DNA from: Zizania palustris
Lineage: Eukaryota > Streptophyta > Magnoliopsida > Poales > Poaceae
Direction: 5' to 3'
Length of the DNA stretch: 64,000 nt
Assembly: GCA_019279435.1 (NCBI GenBank)
Contig: JAAALK010000081.1
Location: 31,753,001 to 31,817,000 of the forward strand
In this document: piece after piece, positions 10,022-22,366 of the stretch
Layout of the letters: each line of letters starts with the position of its first letter
Numbering within the stretch: position 1 is the stretch's first letter
Program-made: the position numbers and the translations under genes
The notes under the pieces: generated by a model
The model's input: only the letters and a program-made list of their open reading frames with translations
Database searches by the model: none
Told to the model about the DNA's origin: nothing

Positions 10022-11612
10022 AATCTATTCTTCTTCTTCATCATCATCATCGTCTCTCCTCCTCTATTATGACTCGGGGTAGAGGCATCACCAATGGTGA
10101 CCACATGGAAATCACATTGGAACGATGACAAAAATGACGAAAAGAGAACCTACATGACCACCTCGAATCTAATTGTTGACTCATTTGAATTGAAAAAACT
10201 AAACGAAACTGTATAGAACAGATTTAAAATGAAAAAAATGACCTTTAGTGACGCGTGAATATCTATACCCGTCACTAATGGTCTACCTCTAGTAACGGGT
10301 ATAGATGGTCCATCTCAAACCAGCACTGTTAGTATCCGTGTTGGTTCCATCTCAAACCGGCACCGATAGTATCACTAACAGTGCTGGTTTGTAATATGAA
10401 CCAGTACTAATTCATAGTATCAATGCAGTTCCATTTCAAACTGGCACTGATAGTGTCTACGAACTGATAGTGATTGTGGAATTCAACATGCTAACGTCCT
10501 TGTGATATATTTTCACTATCAACTCAGATAGAACCAACACTAAAGGACCACTATTTATAATATGTTTTGTGGCAGTGAAAACATTTTTCCCTATGTAGTC
10601 CATAATGACTACAGTTGGGGGAGGTTTCCACTAGCGGTTCATCTTTTCAAGTCCCTGAAGTGAAATACGACACACATCGATCACTCGTCCTAGCCGTTCG
10701 ATCTCCACATCATCAGATTTGGACCGTTCATTCGTGAAAAGAGATTTGAATTTTATCGCAGTAGTACCGATGCTAGCACTAGTCCGCTAGATCAATAGTG
10801 TCGTACTACCAACATGACATGACTAAGTTGTCTTATTGTCGTGGTTGGGCGGTGACATAAACATGAGGTGCCGACACGATTAAAGTGCAGTGTCTAATAG
10901 TGTTGTGCCTAATCGTGTTAGTATCGGGCCATCCATTTGGCTATACCTAGAGAGAGACGGATAGAGGAGCTGAAGATGGGAGGGCGCATGCGTGCGTGGA
11001 GATGGAATTATCATCCATGATCGATGCAGTGTTAATTATGATGTGCATGGCATGGGGTCCGTTGGTGTGGATGATCCAGCTAAGTGTGTGTGTGTGTGTC
11101 TGCTACCAATTTCACCTACTGCACGCTGCACACGACCACATCCACATGCCTGCATCAACTAGCGTTTAGGGTTGCATTGCGTATATATGTGTTTTGATCA
11201 TACCAATTCGAAACCAAAAGCTAAAGAGATAAAGCAAAGCTAGCGACTGACTGACTGACTGCACTGCAAGAAATCAAAATAAAAATGAAAAGAAAGGAAA
11301 TGCAGTTGTAGGAATGCGCAGCTACCAACAAGAGTGGGGGTAAAGCAAAAGAGAAAGGAAAAAGAAGCCTCCCTGCTCCTCGATCTGTCTCTTTTGCCTG
11401 CTCATCTCGTCTCATCGATCCGCATCCTGCAAATGCAACGAGAAGGATCGGAGTAGTGTCGTGGTCTACTAGACTAGAGCTAGAGTAGAAGACACTTGCA
11501 GGCTAGCTCACTGCACCAGGCAGCTAGCTGCTGCTCTTGCTATTGCTCAGCTCAGCTCAGCTCCTTGATGATGGAGTGAACTCCTCCGCCGCGCTCGGTT
11601 GTGTTGGTTTCG
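10022..11612. other. Intergenic region upstream of the OCTOPUS-like gene, with degraded CACTA-like sequence
   Basis: A short CTT/ATC microsatellite (about 10027-10055) follows the LTR. From about 10230 to 10600 there are repeated words such as CCGTCACTAATGG, AACCAGCACTG and AACCGGCAC in both orientations. These resemble CACTA transposon subterminal repeats, ending near a degenerate CCCTATGTAGT. A TG dinucleotide run lies at about 11081-11098. The rest up to the ATG is probably promoter and 5' UTR. Confidence 0.4.
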
Positions 11613-12827
11613 ATGATGATGGAGGATCACTCCGTCTGCTCCCTCCACCCCGGCGTCGCTGTCACCGGCTTCTGCCCTGCCTGCCTCCGCGACCGCCTAG
11701 CTGGTCTCCACCCTCCCTCCGCGGACCTCCGCCGCTGCAAGTCCTTCTCCTACTACGGCCGCTCCTCCTCCACCGCCGCCGCCGCCTACATGGAGCCACA
11801 CCGCCGCTCCTGCGACGCCCGCCAGCCGCCGCCCGTCTCGGAGGAGATCGGGAGGCCGAGTAAGGAGCACATCAGCCAAGAATCCTCCGCGAGGGCAGCC
11901 GGGGCGTTCGGGGCCCTGGGCAAGCGGTGGCAGGAATGGCGCCGCAAGAGCAAGCTCAAGAAACAGGGGCCCACCTGCAGACCCGTCCCGCCCGTGCCGC
12001 TGGAGCCGGAGCCGGAGCCGGAGCTCGCCGTCGACGCGCTCGGCCGGCGTTCCTGCGATGCATATACTGCCTTCTCCGGCCGCATCAACCAACTGCTGAG
12101 GGTAGAGGAGCCCCGAGCTTCCTGGGACGGGTACAGCGGCGGCCGGCCGGGACTTGCCCCCCTGCCCTCGATGCTGCAGTTTGTCCCACGCTCCGACGGC
12201 CAAATCCACGTGGAGGAGGAAGACGAAGACGCGGTGCCCGGCGGCACCGCCCAGACAAGGGACTACTACCTGGACTCGTCCAGCTCCAGCAGGAGGCGAC
12301 GGAGCTTGGACCGCAAGTCGTTCTCCGACGCGAGTGAGATGCCCAGGATGGCAGCTGGTGCCGCTGCCAATGCCAGGGTTTCACCAGCCGTCGTCGTCGC
12401 AGAGTTGTACCATTACCAGCAGCAACAGCAGCACGCCGCCCAGCTGAGCGTTCTTGACCACCATCACCAGCCGAGCTTTGAGCCAGCAATGCAGGAGACA
12501 AAGAGCAAGACCAAGAAGGGGATCAAGGGGTGGAGCATTTGGGGCCTCTTGCAGAAGAAGAGCAGCGGCAGCGGCAGCAGCAGCAGTGTGGCTGGCACCG
12601 CCTGTGCATTCGGTGAAGCACGGCCGGAGCTCCGCGCAAGGGGGTACGACGGCCAGATGCTCCGGTGCAACAGTAGCGTCAGCGCGAGAAGCTCCTTCAG
12701 TGGAGCCACCGGGAGAAGTATGAACGGTGTCAATGGCGGCGGCTTGGTGAGGATGAGGAGGGATGAGGTATTCAGCGCCAGGTATTCGCCCTGCAGCGGA
12801 TCAAGGAGCTCACTTGGACTCTACTGA
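11613..12827 (+). CDS. OCTOPUS-like protein (DUF740 family), 404 aa, single exon
   Basis: Members of the OCTOPUS family are plasma-membrane-associated proteins that act in phloem/vascular differentiation (known for Arabidopsis OPS and OPL proteins; role here inferred). Recognisable blocks are the N-terminal CSLHPGVAVTGFCPACLRDR followed by LRRCKSFSY, a basic KRWQEWRRKSKLKKQ segment at about residue 110, FSGRINQLLRVEEPRASWDG, the repeated RRSCDA/RRSLDRKSFSD words, KGIKGWSIWGLLQKK near residue 305, and the C-terminal YSPCSGSRSSLGLY. The frame can be extended upstream to 11601 only through a GTG, so I start at the first ATG. ATGs at 11616 and 11619 are equally possible. There are no introns. At 404 aa it is shorter than Arabidopsis OPS. 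It lies tail-to-tail with the carrier gene and about 1.6 kb downstream of the SIRE element. Confidence 0.85.
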   Translation: MMMEDHSVCSLHPGVAVTGFCPACLRDRLAGLHPPSADLRRCKSFSYYGRSSSTAAAAYMEPHRRSCDARQPPPVSEEIGRPSKEHISQESSARAAGAFGALGKRWQEWRRKSKLKKQGPTCRPVPPVPLEPEPEPELAVDALGRRSCDAYTAFSGRINQLLRVEEPRASWDGYSGGRPGLAPLPSMLQFVPRSDGQIHVEEEDEDAVPGGTAQTRDYYLDSSSSSRRRRSLDRKSFSDASEMPRMAAGAAANARVSPAVVVAELYHYQQQQQHAAQLSVLDHHHQPSFEPAMQETKSKTKKGIKGWSIWGLLQKKSSGSGSSSSVAGTACAFGEARPELRARGYDGQMLRCNSSVSARSSFSGATGRSMNGVNGGGLVRMRRDEVFSARYSPCSGSRSSLGLY

Positions 12828-13586
12828 ATTCTCTTGCTTAGCTCCAGTGTCATTGTCAATGTTCATATAGCTTATATTTCAGAATCATACTTATTTTAGA
12901 CTGACAAGTGCGGATGGTACGGTGGAGTACACCATCTAACTTAATTTACACCCTTTGTTTAATCTCCTCCAAGATATGCATGTTTTCTTTCTTCGGTTGA
13001 ATTCAACTTTGCACGCACCTTGACCTATCGATGCTTCAGATTAACACCCTTTATATCCACAAAGAAACATGTTAGCTGCCATAAGCCATTCAAGATGCCT
13101 TAATATTTGACTTGGGCTTAATTCACATGCTCATAACAAAGTCAGATGGCAAACCCAGAAAATTGAGCACTCTTGAGTTAACTCAAGTAACCATTTGTGC
13201 TTTGATGCACTAATACCTATAATCTAAATTTCAACAGTTACTCTCTATAATCTAAATTTCAGTGCAGTGCAAGTGAATGGTTGTGCTCAATTCTTCAAAG
13301 AACAAGGGCGAGCGATTAACATTTAACAATGTAGACAACAGAAAGAACCATTCAGGTCTTATTTCATTCCAAAAAAGGTCTCTACAATTACAGGATTGAG
13401 AGACTACTTCACCAGTTCTGTGAGGGTCATGCAAAGGGTCCGCAAAAATTTATTACTGCACTCACAATTGAGCAGTCGAATTTCTCCTTATCCCCAAATT
13501 GTCAAGGGGTGTAAATTAAGAAGATTAAGGACAAAATGTGCCCATCATTGTTTTTCCACAATGGCAAAAATCATGTGTTATAATCT
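12828..13586. other. Intergenic region between convergent genes
   Basis: This AT-rich stretch carries the 3' ends of the OCTOPUS-like gene (+) and the carrier gene (-). I see no repeat or RNA gene in it. Confidence 0.5.
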
Positions 13587-16351
13587 TTAAGTTCCAGGTT
13601 TCCTCACAAACATCTTCTGGACCTGTTCATGTAAAACAGAAAAAATCATCATTAAACATGCTTATATAGCTGCACTTTAATCATTTTAGATTCACATATC
13701 AGCTTACCTGCTCCAGTGTCAAGAACATTATCACATTCCATGATCCCAGCCTAGCAAAGTTTGGGAGAAAGCCTTTGTAAAATGCCAGGGGTCCCTGCAG
13801 ACAACCCTCTTATTAACTATATGCTTCAGCTCGTGTTGTGGACAAAAACAGCTGATTGGAACTTAAACTGGTTTTTCAGCTGCCAAGTTATTATTGGGAA
13901 TTACAAGATTAGCAGACAACAGTTCAAAATGTGTGTGCTTGCAGTTCTGAAAGCTATAATTGGTACAAAGTCGGTGGGCTGGACTGTGACAAGGTACCAT
14001 ATTGTCCTTAACTATCCTACTGCTTGATTTTCTACCCCCGCCCATGTACCTCTGTTCTTCATGTATCCTGCGCATTTCCTTTTATTTCCCCATAAATCCG
14101 CATCTACTGTGTCCCAACTACAAAATACATGTTGTATATATGGTTTGGCAGAGAAGATTCGTAATGAAAGAGGCTGCAGCTCTAGATTAAGCCTGACACG
14201 CAAATTCATCGAGGTCACGGTAAAGGCTAGGAATGCAATAAAAGACAATTATTACCACTGGCTGTCATGGAGATGGGTACTAATGGCATTCATCTACAGA
14301 ATAACTCCATGTTTTTAATACCAAGGTATAACTCTTTTCACATGATTGTATGACAGTATGATACAAGTGTTGATCTTCCTCACACAAATTGGGCCTGAGA
14401 ATGGTCCTTCCAGCAAAACTAGCTAAAACGACTAGGTGGCTGTCACTACGTTGCTGTTACAAGTGACATTCTATTCTAACCAGTAAATCAAGTCAGGTTC
14501 CAACAACATAAGTTGGACCCACTCAGTGCATTCTATTATACAGGCAGAGCCCCTATAAAAGCAGAGTAGTTTTCTTGCAAATATGTATGAAGTATGAACA
14601 TTCACATAGTATATATTTAGTTTGTAACTGAAATAGAGTAAGAGGGTAGTACATACATCATTCTTTAGTGTCTTCACAAAGCAATCAAGTGTACTTGTGT
14701 AGGCCGAGTCACCCATCATTCTTGACTTAACCTGCAAGAATGTGTTTTTTCATCAGTCCAAGTACATGTATTCAATGACTATCCAATACCCAATAGTACA
14801 AAATACTTCTTTGGTGAGTACCAAAATACATTATTGGTTCCAAACTCGGAAATTATATATATTTCTGGAGGAAACATATAAAATTTGCAAGCAACATCAA
14901 TACAGAAATAGCCAAGCCACATGCACACACGATCTATTTATCTACCCTTAGAAGATCACTAACTCTAGATGCAGTGGTGGGATGGCAAACTTGCTTCCAC
15001 CACAACCACCAAGTTATTTTATATAGTAGAGATGACTACAATAAACTAGGGATCTTCATTGCTGTACAAAGGATTGCCAGCAGACATGATCTACATAATC
15101 AACAAATTAGACAATAAGCATGTGTGGAGCTCAAACACATCATACATTAACAATGGAGACATAAATAATAGAAGCATGTATCTCCCACAAACAGAGGACT
15201 ACAAAAATGACCACTTAGCATAAGGGTCATCTCACCACATCCACCGGAGAACCAACACAGACAGCGACGAAGCCCGCACCCAAACCAGATAAGAGGTGAG
15301 TCACCACATCATCTTTGAACCCAGGAAGCTTCAAAATTGTCTGCAAGACAAGGATATCAGTCTTATACTCTTATCTTGTATGTGATATGTGATGTAGCAT
15401 GAATTTGGAATATCATTGTGACAAACAGGGACAGAACCTGCTTGACTTGATCATAGCTGGCCAACTCAGCAGCATTGATGATGGCATTGCGAGCAACATT
15501 TGGTCCAAGGCCAGTCCACAAAGCAGCAAACCCTTCCTGAAGATGAGAGAGATGTGAAGTAGCCAACATCCTGGAATAGGCGAACGCAATAGAAGCAGAA
15601 GCCTAACCTGCCTAACAATCTTGGCGTAGGCATCCATTGCCCCCGCATAGCGGCGTGGGACGCCAGGCGCTAGCTTCCCCTCGGCCTGAAGCCTGACCTT
15701 GACAAGGTCAGTGGGGTTGGCGACGCTGATCGCAATGGCACCTGATGAGAATAGCAAGTGAGGAGGTGGGCGGGAGTAGCCGAGAGAAAGAGCAAGTTGG
15801 TACCAGTGGTGAAGGCGGCAGCAATCTTCTTGGAGAGAGGCACATCCCCAACATGGTCTTTGCCAACATACAAGGATTTCACCTGCGTTGCTTGCGGTTG
15901 CTGTATTTTTCATTGGAAGAGAAGAAAGAGGGGAAAACTTTAGCAGGGCGTACGTACGGGCTCATAGAGACCGATGCGGAGGCCGCCGTAGATGCACTGG
16001 CGGTGGAGGCCCGGGACGATGCCCTTCCAGAGCGCGGCGGCACCTTCCTCGCGCGCGATGGTGGCGGCGGTGCCGAGAAGGCCGCGGTACTTTGGAGCGG
16101 CGGCGGCATCGGCGGCGAGGTTCCTCTGCAGCTGCAGGCGGACCTTGGCCGTGTCGAGGGGAATCGTGCAGAGCTGCGTGAAGGGAAGATGATCCGGGTG
16201 AAATCGGGTTGACGTTATGATCTAGGGAGGGGAGGGGAGGGGAGGGAATCCATGAGCGGGATGTGGGTACCTCGGCGAAGCAAGCAGAGATGGCGCTTGC
16301 GGTGAAGCGGCCGGCGAAAGAGATGTCGGGTTTGGAGCCGTGGTCCGCCAT
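13587..16351 (-). CDS. UCP1: Mitochondrial uncoupling protein / carrier family (UCP/PUMP1 type), 303 aa, 9 exons
   Basis: Inner-mitochondrial-membrane carrier of the plant uncoupling protein type, known to dissipate the proton gradient and to exchange amino acids and dicarboxylates. Exons on the minus strand in coding order: 16351-16271, 16173-15958, 15882-15804, 15741-15608, 15536-15438, 15340-15236, 14731-14657, 13794-13708, 13622-13587. They sum to 912 nt and stay in frame with GT-AG introns. The product starts MADHGSKPDISFAGRFTASA and has the three tandem carrier signatures PLDTAKVRLQ, PTDLVKVRLQAEG and PVDVVKSRMMGD, as a six-transmembrane carrier should. It ends VQKMFVRKPGT. The last intron is only 85 bp. 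Length matches the plant family (about 305 aa). The gene is divergent from Elongin C, with 1.86 kb between the two start codons. Confidence 0.93.
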
Positions 16352-18214
16352 GCTGGCGGCGGGGGCGGCGGCGGCGGCGACCGCGAGCAGCAGAAGAGTT
16401 TGCTAGTGGAAAACCACGGATCGCCCAAGGCTACTTGTCTACTGTTACTACTGTACCTGTACGCCACTCCACCAGAGTCGAGAGGAGAGAGGACCGAATT
16501 TTTTTAATAATATTTTTAAAAATAAAATAAAATCTGATACTTGATTTTAAAAAATTACAAATCGACCGAACATGGTTATGTCACCCCACGTTCGGTACTG
16601 CATCGACTGAACATGGTCACGTTAGCCTGGTTCGGTCGTTGTAGTGCCGAACATAGCCAACGACTAGCCACGTCAGCGCCGCAACGACTAGTTGGGTCGA
16701 ACGTGACCACATCACTCACGTTCGGCTGTTGTATCGCCGAACCTGAGTGACGTGGCCATGTTTAGTCCAGCTAGCCATTTGCGTTGCTGACGTGACCTAG
16801 CCGTTGGTCACGTTCGACACTTCAACGACCGAATCTTACCACATAAGCCTGGTTATATATTTGGGGTCGGAGCTACTACATTCATCTCGGGAGATCCTCA
16901 TGGACTTGGCGGTACCACGGGCGAACGTGGGTGACGTGACCACGTTCGGCCCGGCTAGCCGTTGCGACGCTGATGTGGCTAGTCGTTACCCACATTTGGC
17001 ATTGCAACGACCGAACCTGGTTGACGTGGCCACGTTCGGTCCATGCAGTGCAGTGTCGAACTTGGGGTGACATGGGCTGCGTTCAGTCGATCATCCGCCA
17101 AAGATTTGAATTAGCTTTGAACTGATGGATTACTTGTTTGATTTTGTGCACGTTTTGGCCCATAATCACTACAAACTTAGTAAAAAATGTTATAATCCCA
17201 TAACAAAATTCTATATTAAAATTACTAAAAGAAAACTCTTGTTAAGCTTTATCATTGAATTCGTTTCGTCCGATCTCTGAAAATATTTTATCACAGAATC
17301 AAAGCATCTATCATCGTCAGGCGCAGTTGATTTGCTCGATGACTCGGACGAGAATAAATAGACGCGCACGCGCATCAAAAGATTCGACTTTTTTTAAAAA
17401 TTTTTATTTAAAACCTGATGATTTTGATTATTGGCTCTTAAGGAATTTTGTAGGATTTTTAAAGTATTCAAATCCTTTGAAATTTTTTTATCTAGGTTGT
17501 TTGGAATAGGATTGGAGCTTCAAAATTTTTTATGGATTGCTTTCCTCCACACCATTTCATAGAAATTTAGAACATGAGTTCAAACCTCATTTTATTTTTC
17601 TTTTTAGAAGTATAATGTATTTTTTCCCGTTGTCCCTCTTCTTTTACTATAAATTTCTACGATTATTTCTTATTATCCATCCAAACACATCATTTTCAAA
17701 ATTCTTATGTTTTAAATTACTATAGTATTTATGTCTATAGGATATTCCGATCCTACGGAGAGATTTGAGAATTTGCCACTTTTAAAATGTGAATTCACAT
17801 TTTTGTCATCCGGATCCACTGTCGTTGACTCAGTCACTCAGGTAATCCTTCGTATCAGTCTCAGAAATAACATTATAATCAAGGGTTATTTTTTTCTATG
17901 TCATTACAATTTTTACGGTTTACCAATATACCATCGGTGTGTCATTGACAGATGGGGACCGCTACAGTCACTGACAGTGACATGTAGGCAATTTCTGAAA
18001 AGTATAACGACATTCGAGTAATTTTTCCTATAATTATAATTAAAATGTATATTTTGAGAGTGACGAATTATCGATATTTTCGCTTGAACTGGGCTCAATC
18101 TGACTGGGCCGTCGCCCTCTTCTTCTTCCTCCGGCTCTCCCTCTCGCCGTACGCTGCTACCTTCACCCTGTTTCAATTCCTTGGACCCAGATCGGAATTC
18201 GGAAGTCGGCAGCG
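16352..18214. other. Intergenic region between divergent carrier and Elongin C genes, with repeat remnant
   Basis: It contains the 5' ends of both flanking genes. From about 16497 to 17093 an AT-rich border (AATAATATTTTTAAAAAT) leads into many copies of GGTTCGGTCG/CGACCGAAC words, the same pattern as the repeats at 57.05-58.72 kb and 59.25-59.64 kb. The right AT-rich border is missing, so it looks truncated. AT-rich sequence at about 17390-17750 contains GTTTGG/CCAAAC words that may be an old MITE. A short stretch near 17860-18030 resembles the MITE in the Elongin C intron. Confidence 0.45.
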
Positions 18215-20687
18215 ATGCTGGGAAGAGGAAGAGAGGCTCCGGTGAACCACGCCCCATCTCACATGCACAAGGACGACGCCCACGAATACGACGCACCGCT
18301 CGGCGTCGTCAAGCTCATCAGCGCCGAGGGCTTCGAGTTCGTCGTCGACAAGAAGGCCGCCATGGTCTCCAACACCCTCCGCAACATGCTCACCTCACCA
18401 GGTATCCGTATCCCTTCCCTTTCCTACATTTCTCTGCCGATTCGGTTTGATTCTATTCGATTAGGCTCGGTTCCTCAACCCTAAATTGTCCACCACAGGC
18501 GGCTTCTCTGAGACGCGCGAGGGTGAGGTTAGGTTTCCCGAGATCACCACCCCCATCCTCGAGAAGATCTGCCAGTACTTCTACTGGTCTCTGCACTACT
18601 CCAGGTATCCACCGCCTATCGGCTATCTCTATTCTCTCCTCTCATCTACCTCTGCCGCATCCTTCTACCCCTGTACAAATCTGCAACCCTACCTTTGATT
18701 TGATTGAGTTTCCCTTACGTGACCAACAAGTTCCAATTCTGTTATTTCATAAATTTGTTTGCGTTCTTGTTTGGTATGTATATCCTGAATTTTTCACGGG
18801 AGATTTGATAGTTGGAATAATTCAATTTATGCCATTACGATTTTGCGACTTTGGAGAAATGCTATTACAGTTCGTATATTTAGATTTATGCTATTCCGGA
18901 ATTATAGCTCTCTGAAAATGTAATGACATATTTTGGAATTCTCTAAAATTATAATGCCATATTTCGGAATTCTCTAAATTTGTAATGGTATAGTTCGGAG
19001 TTCTCTGAAATTATAATGACATGAATCTAAATACGTGAATTGTAATGGCATTTCTTCAAAATCGCAAAATTGTAATGGTATGGATCCAACTTTCCCTTGA
19101 TAGTTTGACACTCAACACAAATGGCTTCGATTTTTAGACATATTGTCCTACGGTCATAGACACAAATGCTCTTATGTGTCATTCCCAAAAGTGTCCATGT
19201 AATCAAATAGCCACTTGTTTTGAATATCAAATCATCAAATATTTCTTAATTCATCATCTCCCAATTCCATTAGTGTCTGTTTGGTTAGGCAGAGAATCCT
19301 ATGGAGCGAGAATACCACTAGGGATGCACCTCCCGAGGCATCGCGTCTGATTGAGGGTCACCGGGAAGCTCGTGGACAAAGGTGTTATTCCACGCGAGCT
19401 CCTCCAGTGTCCACCATGGCTCTTAAACCAAAAAAGGAATGAAACAATTCCATCCTACCTTGCTCTTAAACCAAATGCATCCTTTCTCTCTGCGGCAGCC
19501 CGCAGCCAAGATATTCAACCATTCTAACTTCCCCTGCATTATACACTTATCTTTTTTCTTGTTGCCTTCATGTATGGTCCATCGGACTATGCATTCATTT
19601 CTTCAAATCTTCACGCTTTCACACTGTCATATGTGCTAAAAGGCTTACTTTCCCCATAAAGTATACCATTGTAACAACATTGTTTCATTGTGGATTTATC
19701 TTCATGGGAATTTAAGCTATGCAAAAGTATCCTGTTTTAAAAGGAGGAAACTTAAACATTCAGCAGCACACTTTGGTCCCTTCAAAATTTAGAATTAATC
19801 CCAGGTAGAAATAATTGCATGTGATGTTTAGGGCCAGAACCTTTAAACACCATGTCACCACTATAAGTTAAGTGATAGCATTCCCATGTTCCCTGTCCTC
19901 CTTCTGGTTCGTGGATCATGTTCGATTGTTTGGTATTTATGAAGCATAGAATATATACATTGAACTACAACAATTTACTTACATGTGAAAGGAATGTGAG
20001 CACCATGACACTGGATCCTATCAGAACTCTAGTTGAGCATGCTTGGGCGATCCTAATACTAGGATGAGTGACATTCTCATATCACATCCCCGCCACATGG
20101 TTTTCAAACAAAGACGGCCTGTGTGGCCTTCTTAAGAAAAATCAATTTACTTACATTAAATACATCATTTTTAGCTTCCCTCATGTGCAGATGGTTATTA
20201 AATTTATGGAAGGCTTATACACCTTTCAAATTACAGTGCCCCAAAAGAAACTATCTACTTACATAGTTTTTTGGTGGTAGGGTGTAGGGATTTATCTTCG
20301 CTGTGTCTCTTCAGTCATACACTATCCTATTAGTCAACTGCTTCTGTGATCAACTTTGTGATTCATGCGATCTGTGGAGGCCTGTTTGAGCTAAAATTAT
20401 TAGAACTTGGGGCAGTTTCCTGAACTGATTGATGCTCCTTAAATAGCTTATATTACATAAATGTGTAGCACTAAGAATGCAATCTTGAGTATTTTCTACC
20501 TTATATATCTTCATTCTTTATGTGTCTCTTCAATCCATATTTTAGATTTAGGTTTTGACATTACCAAATTTGGTTGAAATAAGCCTCATTGCCAAAATTT
20601 TGGTAAGGTACAGATTTCCATGTAATGTTTGGCGTGCTTACCAAAATTTAGGCACTACCAAATTTTGGTAGGTCAACAACCAAAGTA

Positions 20688-20731
<44 letters not shown>

Positions 20732-21485
20732 TTTAGTTAGGTTAACAAATGTTTTGTGTGCCACTAGGATTTTACTCTGATTTTCCATGGTTAAAGGCAG
20801 ATGTCCTGCTTTGATATAGAAAGCATAATAGAGATTTTACTCTGATTTTAAGCTATGAGTGTTTCCTTTTATCGTTATGTTATTGTTTCTACCAAGATTT
20901 TCTTCTATGAGTAATGAGTTGTACAATCCACAAATGGTAAATTTTGGTAAAAGCTATTGAGATGGGGAATCGGATGGTTTAATAGGGCCACCGTGACATG
21001 GTTACCACTTAATATCGCTATGTATCTTTAGATAGCTTGAAGCAATCATGATGGGCAACAAGGTTATTGGTTGAACAATACCAGAAAAATGACGCTGTCC
21101 CCAACCAACTGGTGCAAATTTCCGCCACTACTTTCAAACTTAATTCTCTGCAAAACTTGTTAAACTGGAACTCATTTTGAGATTATGGTGATCAGTGTTT
21201 TTTACCCAGGGAACGAGACTCTATGTTCTCCCACGTGAACTGCATGAACTTCATTGCATATTTACCCATGGAAATGCTAGTACTGATCTTCCTGTCTTCT
21301 CTTGTTGCTTGTTCAGTACTTATGGTAAAGTAGGAAATATGTTTTCTTTGCAGTTGCCTGTTTGCTGACGACTCATTCGTTCTTTTGAATTGGTTATTTC
21401 TAGTGGGAAGGAAACGGCTGAGTTTCCAATTGAACCTGAGATAACTCTGGAACTGATGATGGCTGCGAACTATTTGGACACCTGA
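18215..21485 (+). CDS. ELC: Elongin C (SKP1/BTB-fold), 124 aa, 3 exons
   Basis: Small adaptor of the SKP1/BTB-POZ fold. In animals it bridges BC-box proteins to Cullin and also serves elongin A in transcription elongation; the plant role is inferred. Exons 18215-18401, 18499-18604 and 21404-21485 sum to 375 nt and splice in frame. The core reads VKLISAEGFEFVVDKKAAM, TLRNMLTSPGGF, REGEVRFPEI, EKICQYFYWSLHY, then FPIEPEITLELMMAANYL at the C-terminus, collinear with animal Elongin C. An alternative start at 18263 (MHKDDAHEYD) would remove 16 N-terminal residues that are not conserved, and I cannot decide between them. Intron 2 is 2.8 kb and holds two MITE-like repeats and a CT microsatellite. 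Confidence 0.9.
18813..19092. repeat. Foldback MITE in Elongin C intron 2
   Basis: The two ends are imperfect inverted repeats of about 75 bp. The left arm contains GCCATTACGATTTTGCGA. The right arm, read in reverse, contains ACCATTACAATTTTGCGA, followed in both by GAAATG(C/T)(C/T)ATTACA and TATTTAGATT. The centre repeats AATTCTCT(A/G)AA units. I could not fix the exact target duplication. Confidence 0.6.
20551..20681. repeat. Short MITE in Elongin C intron 2
   Basis: It begins GGTTTTGACATTACCAAATT and ends with the inverted counterpart AATTTTGGTAGGTCAACAACC. The element is about 131 bp with no coding potential. No clean target duplication is visible, so the superfamily is unassigned. Confidence 0.5.
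20692..20728 (+). repeat. (CT)n microsatellite
   Basis: An uninterrupted CT run of about 37 bp in Elongin C intron 2, likely to be length-polymorphic. Confidence 0.95.
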
Positions 21486-22366
21486 TGAGCTGGAACAGTG
21501 TTTAGCAGCCTATTATATATGTATAACATGTCAATGAATGAATGACAGGACAGATTGGATTCCTTGTTTGCATCCATCTAAGTGTTGTTGCGGTAACCGG
21601 CGTACACATTACAGGATGTAGTATTGCACTTATAATCGATGGATTTGTCGCTATGTTTGCATGTATGTATGTCTCCTGGGCATAGTAGCTTACATTACAT
21701 AGGCTGCACGAATATTGAAGCCAGAGATGCATTTTTATAGCTCACTCAAACTCTGCTACCAGTGTAGCTCTAGCTTCACAGACAGTATAAGCTGAACAAT
21801 CAACCATGCTGTCATCATTAATAGTCAACGAGACTCGAAAACAGTAATCAAGCTTGTGCGCAACTTCTGTCACAGTTTTTGTTCTGTGTAATCAAACAGC
21901 GATCAAAACCTGGAAGAACATTTTCGATCCATCTCACAGCGCGGAGATTGCCACGGCGGTGGCATCGGACGAAGAAATATAATGGAGGTGGCGGTGCATG
22001 TGACGCAGGCGGCCTGCACCGTCTGCCACTAGCTCGTCGTCCCCGGCTCCGGCTCCGGCAGCGTCCGATCCAAGTCCAAGCTCGACTGTTGCTGGTTGGT
22101 GTTATTGTCACCGGCAAATTTGATGTGTACTTTGATTATAATGTCACTTCTGAATATAATACATAGTGTCAATTATTTCTGAGGATGATCACTGAATAAA
22201 TAAAAATAGATTCGAATAATAAATGAGAAGTCCATTATTTAAAATGGTATTTTTAATTTGTACAATAAAAAAAATGGAGTAGGTGGGCAAAGGGGGAAGA
22301 GGCGGACACCGAGACCCCAAGTCTCTCTGCTTCCCCATCGCCTCTTCGCTCTTCGCTCGTCTCGCC
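21486..22366. other. Intergenic region between Elongin C and SMO2
   Basis: It holds the Elongin C 3' UTR and the SMO2 5' flank. A GC-rich patch at about 21940-22110 has short open frames but no recognisable protein. I see nothing further. Confidence 0.4.

Noticed and set aside
10022..10026. AATCT as the target duplication of element 1
   Set aside because: The 5' flank is outside the window, so it cannot be verified.
9472..10131. 219-aa minus-strand frame across the 3' LTR end of element 1
   Set aside because: It runs across the LTR boundary into flanking DNA and the homologous 5' LTR frame ends elsewhere, so it is not a conserved gene.
11601..11612. Upstream start of the OCTOPUS-like gene at 11601
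   Set aside because: The codon there is GTG. The first ATG in frame is 11613.
11697..12501. Minus-strand frames opposite the OCTOPUS-like gene
   Set aside because: Shadow frames of a GC-rich coding exon, with no family match.
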